In this document: in pieces, positions 1 through 10,985 of the stretch
How the letters are laid out: each line of letters opens with the position of its first letter
Numbering within the stretch: position 1 is the first letter of the stretch
NCBI RefSeq assembly: GCF_932526225.1
Contig: NC_064037.1
Coordinates: forward strand, 3,935,203 to 3,999,202
Direction: 5' to 3'
Length of the DNA: 64,000 nt
Source of the DNA: Nematostella vectensis
Lineage: Eukaryota; Cnidaria; Anthozoa; Actiniaria; Edwardsiidae
Made by a program: the position numbers and the translations under genes
The notes under the pieces: generated by a model
The model's database searches: none
What the model saw: the letters and a program-made list of their open reading frames with translations, nothing else
Told to the model about the DNA's origin: nothing

Positions 1-2790
1 TTGGGAAACATCGATTAATGTGTACTGTAATACCAAAATTAACAGCTCCGAGCTTCTTGGCAATTTCTAAGCCTTTCTTCACTTGGGCCGCAGCATATGC
101 CAACACATGAGCATCAGGATTACTTGCTGCTCCATTCATGTATCTGAAAGTGTTTAAGGAATAATATATCAGAATACAGAACTTATCCTTTACTTCTTAT
201 TCCAGGCTGTTATCTCTTCCTTAAAGTGATTATAGTGATTTTTATTGTGATTACCTTGGGTTGGCAAAGAGGTTGCATGTTGCCCAAAGTAACTTCACAC
301 CTGTCTCATTTTGAAGCTGTAAGGCAAGATCTGTGATCTCGTCCAGATTGGCATTAGTCTCAGCAAGGGTTTCCCCCTCTGGAGCAACATCTCTAAGGGT
401 TAAAGATTTAGAATTCAAATTAAGGATTTTCAACTTTCTAATTATCACAATCACAATCACCACTGCCATCATAATCACCAGAAGCATCAACAATGACATC
501 AACACCAACATCACACCATACTGGTATCACAGCACCACTAAAATCATCATCACCATAACACTACCTGTCATGAAAAGTCCAGTACTTCACTCCAAGTTTT
601 GTAAAGAATTCAAAAGCTGCTCTCAGCCTCCTCTTGGCATTTTCCAAGCTGTTAGAGCCATCATCCCAAGGTCGGGTCAAGGTTGGGAAACCAAATGGAT
701 CTGCACCTATATATACAAAGCGATTAAGACAATTTATTTTTTTAGTTTTTTATCTCTTCAGTGCTAGCACTGGCAGGGGGTGTTTAGGAAGCCAGTACCT
801 TCTTGAATTAGAGCTTCTTTTTCCCCATCATCTTTAACACGAGGTTCCGCTATAAAAGGAAAAGCTCCTCCCACCCCCGGGCTTAAGAACAATCAGTTAT
901 CAATTAGCCGTCAGTGAGTCAACATGTCAGGACAATTGCTCTGAGTGCTAAATTCAAGTTTCATATTCTAAACCAAATTAAATATCACTCCTAGAGTTGT
1001 CCATCTAAAGTGGTTCTATTTATAGCTGTGTGCACTCTAACATACTAGCATTTTGATCACAGCGCGATAATAATTTATGCAGATGCATTAGATTATGGAT
1101 AGTGCAAAATTTAGAATTTTGCACCGAAAACGTGAGTGGACAGCAACTCACTAATTTATCAATCTCTTAACACAACTGCCTTGTTACCTGTGCAAACATA
1201 GTTTTATTCCAGCCGACTGATGCTCAGAGAAAAGCAATTTTACAGGAGACTCATAATTTGTGACTGCTAGCTTGGCAGTTTTATGATTATAATTGCAAAT
1301 TGGAGCCTGGGTGAGGAAGGAGCTGTATGGCACATAGATTCTCGAGTGCAACCTTATTAGAAATAGGTGTACGTATATGATGTTACTGATAGTCTAGCAT
1401 ATAGTACAACCTTTTGTGATTTATGGCTACCTGTTCCTCTAAATGTATGCCAGTAGCACACAGAAAAGCGACACCATTCCTCCATTGTTTTTCCAAATAC
1501 AACCTGAAATGATCAAAATACAATAAAATTTTTCTATTATACTGTTCTTTAAAGTCATGCAGCCAAGGGCAGATCTAGCTTTTTGCTAAAGGAGGGAGGG
1601 GTTGACTCGGTTACTACTACCTTAATCAATGTTGTTGCTACATTTTGTCTTTCTGACTCATACACACACACATATTTCTAGAGCTGAGTCCCATTTCAAT
1701 TCTTCATTCTTTTTGAGCTTTGTTGAGAAAATCAAAGCAAAAGTGATGTATAGGAACATGGACTAAAAGGAATATTATGTTGGCTTATTTTGTGCATGCC
1801 TCAGAAAAAATAAAAATGATACCTCTGTGGGGTTGTAGTGCTTGAAGCACAAAACATCAGTTGCACCAGCATCAGGCTTGTATTTTATCTTAGATATCCC
1901 TGGAAATAAAATGAATTTAAATACATAATCTTAATCATTTCAAGAAGTTTGGCAAATAGATTATTGTTCTGTTGAAAGAATTGTTCACTTCACTCCTTCT
2001 GACTACATTATGGAGCCAAGGAGTCATTTAAGGGGCGGGCCAAGTCACAAGGATTTAAAGAAAGATTTAAAGAACTGTTCTTCTGTGAATTTTCTTATAT
2101 TTCTTTAAATTCCCAAACATAGTTTCTGAGGATAGGTGGGGAATTGTCCCCTTGAGCCACTCCTCATTCAGGCATACCTCACACCTTCAGGCACATAGGG
2201 GGGGGGGGGGTGCACGGTTATAGGTATCATATGGAAAAACGATAGTATTTGACAATCCTACAAAAAGAAAATGGCCTAAATTTTTTGGCAGCCAAAGGGG
2301 GTACAAGTGCACCCTGGGGACCCCCCTGTGTGCATACCTTCTCTCTCTAGGAACACATTAATTACACATTAATGTCACCTAATAAACCTTCTTAGGCCGA
2401 AATAAAAACAAAAAGATAAAATTATTTAAAGGCGCAAATATATAATTTTTTTGAAATCACTGACAACAAACAGCAATTTTCTTTAAATATTCCTAGTACC
2501 ACCAGAAAAATCACTTCGCAGGAGCTAAAACACCTCTTTCATTATTGTCCTCTTGTGGTGACATAAAAACACTTTCCCTTTTGTAGCTCAGGTACGGTAA
2601 AACTTCCTTTCAAGGGCCTCACTGAGAGCTCTAGAAAAGAGTTATCAAAGAAATCTAGAATTCTCATTCTTGTGACTTCCTTATACTTGGTCTTCCTGGA
2701 TGCCAACATACCTGTGAAAAACTCGCCATTTTGAGCTCCATTGTTTGAAGTTATGCGCGCTTTCTTGGAAGACGGCGCAAAAGAAGACAT
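1..2790 (-). CDS. Xylose isomerase, 5' part (runs off left edge)
   Basis: Xylose isomerase interconverts D-xylose and D-xylulose with divalent metal ions in a TIM barrel. Minus-strand exons, 5' to 3': 2712-2790 (ATG at 2790), 1823-1899, 1431-1503, optional 799-849, 565-706, 255-392, 34-143. All have GT-AG borders and compatible phases. The translation shows family motifs in order: [54 protein letters not shown] (catalytic His122 and Asp125 without the optional exon), [28 protein letters not shown]. The remaining C-terminal half lies beyond base 1. The start is chosen because the short N-terminus leads straight into the conserved region. Typical of bacteria and plants and patchy in animals; the introns rule out bacterial contamination. 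Divergent from EIPR1. Confidence 0.9.
799..849 (-). other. Optional 51-nt exon within xylose isomerase
   Basis: Between exons 1431-1503 and 565-706, which join directly to give the conserved [13 protein letters not shown], lies a 51-nt stretch with a pyrimidine-rich acceptor (TTTTATAG) and a GTACTG donor. Its phase matches both neighbours, so inclusion inserts 17 residues ([17 protein letters not shown]) without a frameshift, just after HTFRGT. The insert is charged and has no counterpart in the family as I know it. It may be a real cassette exon or a chance open segment. Confidence 0.5.
2197..2335. repeat. Dispersed short repeat, copy 1
   Basis: A stretch beginning with a G-run plus TGCACGGTTATA and containing TATCATATGGAAAAA and ATAGTATTTGA, ending near GTGCACCC. 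The same ordered words occur at 28857-28965 inside HEATR6. The partly inverted ends (GGGTGCAC / GTGCACCC) suggest a small non-autonomous element. It lies in the first intron of xylose isomerase. Confidence 0.5.
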
Positions 2791-3006
2791 GTTAGTTTGG
2801 AAAAGGTATATACTAATTGAAAAAAAATAACGGAATATAGTTAGAAGATTGACAACATAGAAAGGGGGGGGGGGGCAGGTACCACCGCTCACCGAACACA
2901 AAACAACAGATCGGTCAGGCGTTCCTACAAGGCAGACGGTTGACACTGGAACAAGCGGAGCCCGTGTATTTTGATTTATTACAGCGGCTTTCTGAGAAAA
3001 AACAAG
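2791..3006. promoter_or_regulatory. Bidirectional promoter, xylose isomerase / EIPR1
   Basis: Only 216 bp separate the two divergent start codons (2790 on minus, 3007 on plus), so both 5'UTRs and both core promoters must fit here. It contains a run of about 13 G near 2863-2875. No TATA box is obvious. Promoter activity is inferred from gene layout. Confidence 0.6.
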
Positions 3007-6000
3007 ATGGAGGATGATTCTCCCGTTATTTATGGCTTGGAATTCAACGTAAGTACTCGCTCGATTCGTTCTAAGCAAGATTTTTTCTATACATTTTGAA
3101 TTTTTATAATCAATTGGAAATTTTTTGTGAATGTCTTATTTACAACAAGCTCAATGTGTTTATGTACCTATATATCTATTTATTTCCTATCCTCTCTCTC
3201 ATCCAATTTCGTCTCCCTGTCGTTTCATACTCCATTTCTTCGTACTTACCAGGCAAGGGCTCTGACACCGCAGCATGCCGAGTCTGATGTGATCAGATTC
3301 CTGGCTGGATCCCAGTCCCTGAAATTTGAGAATCAGGTAATACAGCATTGTTAAAAAGCTGAACCGCTATGTTATTTGCTTGGATTATTTTTTTTCCAGT
3401 AGATTTCTTTATATGTCTTTATAGTTTTAGGCAAAATTTATGAAAGCAGGGAAGGAGGGTGGGGGAAGCGCTTGACCCAGCCTTTGACCCATGAAAAATG
3501 GGGTTATCCCACATTCTGGATTTTAAAGATTAGATTGCATTGTTTTCCCATTTAGCAGACCATATTCTCTTGTCCTAGCTTGCAGTGGCACTTAATTTTC
3601 TTTGTTTTGAGTAGAATTTCCAGTCAAGCAGGAAGGTTGTTCCTCCCTAACTTCAGGCCTCCACTGTATTTGCCTTAACAATGTCTCATTTTGATGTAGG
3701 TCCATCTGATTGACTTTGATGATGAAAGCAATCTTATTAACAAAAATGTGTTCCTGCATCCAGCAGGTGAAATCTGGTGAGAATGATGATCTTTAGCTCA
3801 ATAAGATCTTGTTCTATCAAAAACACAACATGATCATTAATAAAATGTACAGTAGGCCCTCCATGCTTGTTACAATATGTGTTTTAGTATACAATAATAC
3901 AATACAATAATTTATTTTCCGTCGATGACGTGAGGAGTGGTCACTCAGTCTCCCGAGTTAGGGGAGCTCATGGTACAAATGCTCGACAACACTACTGAAA
4001 CACTTACGTTACACATTACATAATAATTCTAATTATGGGTGGAAAAAAGGTATGATTTACATACAGTTGCTGCATTGGCAGCCATGTGGAATGATGTCGG
4101 GTAGGTTCTTGCGGAACTCAGAGACGGAATTAGCAGCTTTAGCAGAGTTAGGTAGTTGGTTCCAAAAATGTGATATTAGATAGTTAAAAGAGTTATGCAT
4201 GTACAACGATTGATAGGATGGCTGTGTAAGATTATGAACAGAAGAGCGCAAATTGTACTGAGAAGACCGGGTTACAAAGAAGTTGGAGATATACATAGCC
4301 TGTTGCATCCTATACGATTTAAAAAATAATAGAAGAGCCTGAACTTGCCGCCTATGCTCAAATGTACGCATATTGAATATAGATAAGCAGTTTTCATAGG
4401 TTGATGATCTATCTAGATTAAAAAGTGTCATTAAATTATAATAGTTAGACTTCTCTAGCCTGTCCTTCTGTGTCTTCGAAGCCCCAAGGAGCAGTGGGGA
4501 CCAATATTCCAGATGAGGGAGTACATATGTCTTATATAGTGCAACCATGGTTTGAATTGGTACAAGACGCTTGATTCGGCGCAACGCAGCAACTTTAGCA
4601 TAAACTTTTTTTAAGAGCCGTAGTTATATGTTCCTTGTAGGTGAGGGACGAGTCCAGTGTAACGCCCAGTATTTTCAGAGTTGTCTCTACTGTAATGTGG
4701 TCAGGACCAACGTGAAGGTCGTACTCGTATTCACTATTCCTACCAAGCACCATTGCCTGTGTCTTGCTGGTATTGATGCCGAGGTAATTGCTAGAGAACC
4801 AGTCGTTCAGTCGAGAGATATCCCCGTTCATAGCAAATTCCAAGGCCACCGGGCAGGTGCTTGCGAAGTACTGGGTGGTGTCGTCTGCATATAATCGCAG
4901 TGAAGATTGAAGGGCACTGTAGTTTAAGTCATTTATAAAGATGTTGAAGAATAACGGACCCAGCAGACTTCCTTGGGGTATGCCACAGTAGATTTCTAGC
5001 CAGTCTGACATGACCACATTGCAGCGGACGCGTTGGAATCTTCCCCTGAGATATGACTGGATGATCTTTATTGCTGCAGGTAAAACTCCATATGCTGACA
5101 ACTTTGCTAGGAGGAGATTGTGGCAGATTGAATCAAATGCCTTAGACAAATCCATTGCGACCACGCCCATGCTCTCCCTCTTGTTGAGAGACGCCCGCAG
5201 GTCTTCAGTGTGCTTGATTAGCGCCGAGCAGCATGAGTAGCCGTGTAGGAAGCCCAACATGTTTTCCGAGAACACCATAGCGGAGGCATCGTACAGCTGG
5301 TCAAACTGCAGCCGCTCGAAGATCTTGGGAATCGTTGATAGTATACTGACAGGGTGATAATTAGTTTTAGCCGTGACTTCATCCATGTTTTGCCCCCTAG
5401 CAGAAATAAGTGCAACACTTGGGTGATTAGCGAAATCGTCGACTGCAAGCTCCAGTACTTCACTGTCGATGACTGGTGAAGCGAAGTATTTATTGAACAC
5501 AGCACCAGGGTCTTTAACTACGTGGCCTTTGTCTATGAGGGTAATAGAGTCAGGCTGGGTTTCTGACCTGCTGTTAGGCATCAGGGGCTTCATCCGTTTC
5601 CAGAACTTTCCAACAGCCCCCGATGAAGCGTCGTTTGCAGCATGAACACAGAATTCCTTAACACTCTTTCTTTTCATTTTAATGACCTTGTTTCTTTGTT
5701 CTTTATAAGAGGTCCAATTGTTGCCTGTAGGCGTCCATCGGAATTTCTTTTATAATCGGTTGGACTAATCCAAGGCAGCTGGTTGAAGCGCAGATGTGTT
5801 CGCTTGATCGGCACGTTTTTATCCACCACTTGACCAAATAGAGTTGCCCAGTGGAACCAAACATCATTAACATCGTCAAATGCATATGCACTGTCCCAGG
5901 GGATGTCTCGGAGGTCGGAGACAAAAACATCCCTTCTAATGCTTTCATCGATCTATAATCAACTATATTCAGCATTGTTTAAAAATAGGAAGCTTCTGTC

Positions 6001-9000
6001 AGTGGTATAATCTGTCTGCCCACAGGGAAGTAATGCTCTCTGCTTTAGGCACTTGGACAATAACAAGATCTCCAGAGAACCCAAGAAGTGTTTTTTTTTT
6101 GTGCTGCAAGTATCCAATAAGATAGCCCTAGTGTTGGGCTTTTTTTAATTCTTATAAAGTATATACCAACAACTGAAAAAGAGGGCCTGATACAAATATG
6201 TAATGTTCATATTTGGGAATAAGATTTTTGTTTCTGATTGGCCCGCATTGGTATTTTCAAATTTCCTGCCCAGGCTTGTTATATCAAGTTTGTATCATGG
6301 GATAAATTTAACCTGATACCAATTTTAGAAAATTAAAATCCCCTGATACTCAGTCTACCAGCACATTTGATTGGTTGAAAATTAGGTTAATTTTTCTTAA
6401 TCTGGGAGACTAGAAGCTCAACATGATATTATACACAATATTTTTGATTGGTTGAATATTAAGATGTTTTATGTCTCATCTAGGGGACCAAAAGAAGGGT
6501 AAAAATTTAAGACACTGGAATAAGTATTAGACTGACTGATATTTCTCCCGTCCATATATTCTTTTCAATATATGTTCTAGGAACATAAATGCCAGTCCTG
6601 TGGACAAGAACATATTGGCAACCTGTTACAACAAAGGTCAGAGTTTACATGGCTCTACAAACTGCACAACATCTCATTGTTTATGATGCAACCATTGTTT
6701 ACAAAGCTTGTTCTATTTGACTTTAAACAAGGGGGCATAGGGACCTGTAAAAAAAGAGTATTGATAGAATGATTAATGTTTTTCTCTATTATATTCTGTC
6801 GAAGTGAGTGAGAACAGAGCTGAAATCCAGGGTGCAATCTGGAGAATTCCTCCTATAGATGAGACTGAACCTCCCCCACCTGACTCCCCTGGGCTCATTC
6901 ACTCCCCTGGGGGAGGACACTCTAGATCTCTACAACTTGTTTGTAACTTGGAAAACCATCAGGAAAATATCAAGAGGTAAGACATAGCTCAGTACAGCTC
7001 TGCTGATGTTTTCATTGTCTGCATGAGATTTTAGTTCAGGTTTCTGAATACCCTGTACTTTTTATGCTACAGTGTTTTGTGGAATCCTTCTGGTGATGGC
7101 ACCCAAGTTATTTCCATCACTGAGCAACACTTGGACCTATGGGACCTCAACACGACCACACCCACTTTGCAGGTCTGGTGAAATATCCCCTCCCTACCTG
7201 TCCCCCCTTCCACTGTCCGAATCCAAAAATACCCCAGCCCTCCATCACAGAGCATTTTAATGGCTACAGCAAAAGGTCTGGTGGAATAAAACCACTCCCA
7301 CACTCTGAATGAAGTTTAAGAGCTTTCAACATCCATTTGACTTAGAAGAGTTTTTTTATTAGGATATATGGTTAGTATGTTATTAGCATACTTTTTCTTG
7401 TGAAGTCATCTGTTATATTACAAGACAGATGCATGCAAAAACGAGTTATTATTAGAAACATTTTTGTTCTGGAAAATCATATTCTGATTGTGTTTTCATA
7501 TCCATCCATAGGATGTGGATTCAACTAGTTTGGAAGGTAAAAGCCAGCCACGCTTCACAACAGGAAGATGGAACCCTCATCATGGTGGCTCACAGATTGC
7601 GACTGCTAATGACAGTACCATCAGGGGATGGGACATCAGGACTTTAAGGTGCTTTTCAGCCATCACCATGACATTATCCCTTTGCCTACTCAATCATCAT
7701 AACATCATTGTCCATTATATAGTCAGCATCACCATATTCTACATCATCATCCATTACATAATCACATCATTGACATAATCACTAAACACTACATTATCAA
7801 CCCAATTATTCTTGCCAGCCATCATCAGTTACATCAATGTCATCATCATCATCCTCCTCATCATCATCGATAACATCACCCTCATCTATTACATCACAAT
7901 CATCATCATCATCATCGATTACATCACCATCATCATCGATTACATCAACATCATCATCAACAGAATCAACATCATCATCAATAACATCACCTTCATTTCC
8001 ACAAGCTCAACCTGTTATTTCATTATCTTTCTTCAGACAAGTCTTTTCAATAGATAATGCTCATGGTCAGCTAGAATTTCATTATCTTTCTTCAGACAAG
8101 TCTATTCAATAGATAATGCTCATGGTCAGCTAGTGTCTCATTATCTTTCTTCAGACAAGTCTATTCTATAGAAAATGCTCATGGTCAGCTAGTATTTCAT
8201 TATCTCTCTTCAGACAAGTCTATTCAATAGATAATGCTCGGTCAGCTAGTATTTCATTATCTCTCTTCAGACAAGTCTATTCAATAGAAAATGCTCATGG
8301 TCAGCTAGTATTTAATTATCTTTCTTCAGACAAGTCTATTCAATAGATAATGCTCGGTCAGCTAGTATTTCATTATCTCTCTTCAGACAAGTCTATTCAA
8401 TAGATAATGCTCATGGTCAGCTAGTGTCTCATTATCTTTCTTCAGACAAGTCTATTCTATAGAAAATGCTCATGGTCAGCTAGTATTTCATTATCTCTCT
8501 TCAGACAAGTCTATTCAATAGATGATGCTCATGGTCAGCTAGTATTTCATTATCTCTCTTCAGACAAGTCTATTCAATAGATAATGCTCGGTCAGCTAGT
8601 ATTTCATTATCTTTCTTCAGACAAGTCTATTCAATAGAAAATGCTCATGGTCAGCTAGTATTTAATTATCTTTCTTCAGACAAGTCTATTCAAAAGATAA
8701 TGCTCGGTCAGCTAGTATTTCATTATCTCTCTTTAGACAAGTCTATTCAATAGATAATGCTCATGGTCAGCTAGTATTTAATTATCTTTCTTCAGACAAG
8801 TCTATTCAATAGATAATGCTCATGGTCAGCTAGTATTTAATTATCTTTCTTCAGACAAGTCTATTCAATAGATAATGCTCGGTCAGCTAGTATTTCATTA
8901 TCTCTCTTCAGACAAGTCTATTAAATAGATAATGCTCATGGTCAGCTAGTATTTCATTATCTTTCTTCAGACAAGTCTATTCAATAGAAAATGCTCACGG

Positions 9001-10693
9001 TCAGCTAGTGCGGGAGTTGGACTTCAACCCTAACAAACAGTACTATCTGGTGAGCTGTGGTGATGATTGTAAGATCAAGTTCTGGGATACTAGGAACACT
9101 GAACAGCCTTTGGTTTCGATAACAGAACATTCTCATTGGTATGTATTTGTAATCAATTTGGTATTGTTGTTGTTGTTTTTTTATACCTGCAATTGCTTTT
9201 TCTGCTTGTTCTATTTTGCATGTACAGTATGTGCCTGTGCATTTGATGGCCTGTTTTACTTTGTAATTTTTTTTTGTTCTGTTACATGAAACCTTGCAGC
9301 TGTGTTTGGAATATTGTCCAAACAGTATTCAAGCACTTTAAGTTAACTTTCTATTTAAGACTCACTAGGGGCCTGCATTAGAAAAGTTAAACTTCAACTT
9401 TATTCCCAGCTGTATACTTGTATCATGCTACCCTGAAAAACAGAGGCTCTAATTCTTTTTTTAGCAAAGTAAAGGGAGAAGAGAAAGAAGGAGAGAGACT
9501 CCACTTTTAGATTTTTCAATTAACAGGGGGTTGGTGAAGCAGACTTTTTGTCTCTCGCTAATTACAGGGTGGAATACAGGCACCTCAAATGAGTAGAAAA
9601 AAAAATCATGTGCCCTTTCTATGCACTTTGGCCACGACTGTATCAAAATCTCAAAATACAGTGCAAACTGTAAAATCAACTTCCATCATCCTTATTGTAA
9701 GTTATCTGCCAGGGTGTGGAGTGTCCGCTATAACCATTTCCATGACCAGTTAGTGCTGTCCAGCAGCAGTGATAGCAGGGTGGTTCTGCATAACATGGTT
9801 TCCCTGTCGTCTGAGCCATTTGGTCATCTGGACGATGAAGACGAAGATGAGGACCAGCGCGACAAGGGGTAAGTAATTAAGTCAAGTAAGTAGGTAAGTT
9901 CAGTAATTAATAGCAACAAGTAATATGTAACCATGTCATAATTGACAAGTTTTTTAACACTTATTAGAATAAGTTTAGTATTTGTGTATCGACAAGGTAG
10001 GCTGGTTACCATGTCATAATTGACAAGTGTTTTAACACTTTTTAGAATAAGTTTAGTATTTGTGTATCGACAAGGTAGGCTGGTTACCATGTCATAATTG
10101 ACAAGTGTTTTAACACTTTTTAGAATAAGTTTAGTATTTATGTAACGACAAGCTGGTTACCATGTCATAATTGACAAGTGTTTTAACACTTATTAGAATA
10201 AGTTTAGTATTTGTGTAACGACAAGGCTACCATGTTATGATTGACTATTGATAAGTTAAACAGATAAATAAGCCAAATGTGCTTCACATGTGACATATTA
10301 GTCAGTGAGTGAGGTTTTATGCTTTGTTAACACATTCCAGGGGGTCAGAATTGCTATTACACACACCCAAATATCCCTTAGTTAAAAACTGATTTTGCCG
10401 ACGATCACTTCCTTCTGTTTCTTTCTGTGTGTATCTCCCTGCTGACCTCTCAGGTGAGCTCTCCTACACAGTTTCTGTTTATTCCTATACTGTTAACACT
10501 GTGGTATCTGACCACTAGGTCCAGCGGGCCTGCAAGTGATGGTGTCATCGCCTCATATGACGAGCATGAGGACAGCGTGTATGCCGTAGAGTGGTCAACC
10601 GCTGACCCATGGGTCTTTGCATCGCTGTCATACGACGGTAGGCTCGTTATCAACAGAGTGCCCCGCGCTGAGAAATACAAGATCCTACTTTGA
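3007..10693 (+). CDS. EIPR1: EARP/GARP complex-interacting protein 1 (WD40)
   Basis: Ten coding exons: 3007-3048, 3253-3336, 3700-3776, 6581-6636, 6805-6976, 7073-7172, 7512-7648, 8971-9138, 9713-9868, 10519-10693 (TGA). All GT-AG with phases that close to 388 aa, essentially the vertebrate length. The protein starts [14 protein letters not shown] and carries WD-repeat segments ending in LDLWDL, IRGWDI and IKFWDTRN, followed by an acidic loop DDEDEDEDQ. The C-terminus [15 protein letters not shown] matches EIPR1 (TSSC1). In animals EIPR1 binds the EARP and GARP tethering complexes and acts in endosomal recycling and dense-core vesicle formation. Odd features: a LINE in intron 3, an acceptor-containing tandem array directly before exon 8, and a second array in intron 9. 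Confidence 0.95.
3890..5990 (-). mobile_element. Non-LTR retrotransposon (CR1/Jockey-like), decayed
   Basis: Minus-strand reading frames at 5703-5975, 4595-5677 and 4057-4584 together resemble a reverse transcriptase. The middle segment shows [52 protein letters not shown] and the catalytic LYADDT. The last shows the C-terminal domain seen in many animal LINEs ([11 protein letters not shown], then [10 protein letters not shown]). Frameshifts separate the pieces and no complete endonuclease domain is present, so the copy is 5' truncated and inactive. The 3' end near 3890-3925 has an ACAAT/AATAC-rich tail. It lies antisense in EIPR1 intron 3. Confidence 0.85.
8018..9007 (+). repeat. About 61-bp tandem array of EIPR1 exon 8 acceptor
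   Basis: About 17 copies of a 58-61 bp unit. Each contains intron end (TTATCTTTCTTCAG), then the first 36 or so bases of exon 8 (ACAAGTCTATTCAATAG, then AATGCTCATGGTCAGCTAG), then TATTTCAT leading into the next acceptor. Only the last copy (acceptor at 8969-8970) continues into the full exon. Some units have lost a CAT triplet or swapped GATAAT for GAAAAT. Splicing to an upstream copy would soon meet an in-frame TAG. Confidence 0.95.
9929..10232 (+). repeat. 78-bp tandem repeat in EIPR1 intron 9
   Basis: Four copies of a unit starting CCATGTCATAATTGACAAGT and including AGAATAAGTTTAGTATTTGT. It starts about 60 bases after the exon 9 donor and contains no exon sequence, unlike the array before exon 8. 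Confidence 0.85.
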
Positions 10694-10734
10694 TGAGTGA
10701 CATGTGTCAAATTTTTTTATCGATGTTTGATTGT

Positions 10735-10985
10735 GATTTGTCAATTATGGGACATTGGATAGGGTTCGTGGAATACTTGATATGGTTCACATGTGTATTA
10801 CTGGATGTCAATTATTGAACACTTGATTGGGTTCACATGTTGGATTACCGGGTGTCAATCACTGAACACTTGACAGGGTTCACATGTTGGGTTATCAGGT
10901 GTCAATCATAAGACGCTTGACTGTGTTCATGGACTCTAATCAGCAGGTGTCTATTATACGACACTTGGTAGGGTTCACAGATATT
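10735..10985 (+). repeat. Imperfect ~57-bp tandem repeat in EIPR1 3'UTR
   Basis: About five diverged copies built around GTGTCAATTATTGAACACTTG and AGGGTTCACATGTTGG begin just after the EIPR1 stop codon. They probably lie in the 3'UTR, since no polyadenylation signal precedes them. Confidence 0.75.

Noticed and set aside
1-2790. Bacterial contamination as the source of xylose isomerase
   Set aside because: At least five introns with GT-AG borders and matching phases, and direct continuity with EIPR1.
7815-8112. Serine-rich open frame in EIPR1 intron 7 (ATCATC repeats)
   Set aside because: ATC/TCA microsatellite followed by the first copies of the acceptor array. It has no conserved protein and no exon context.
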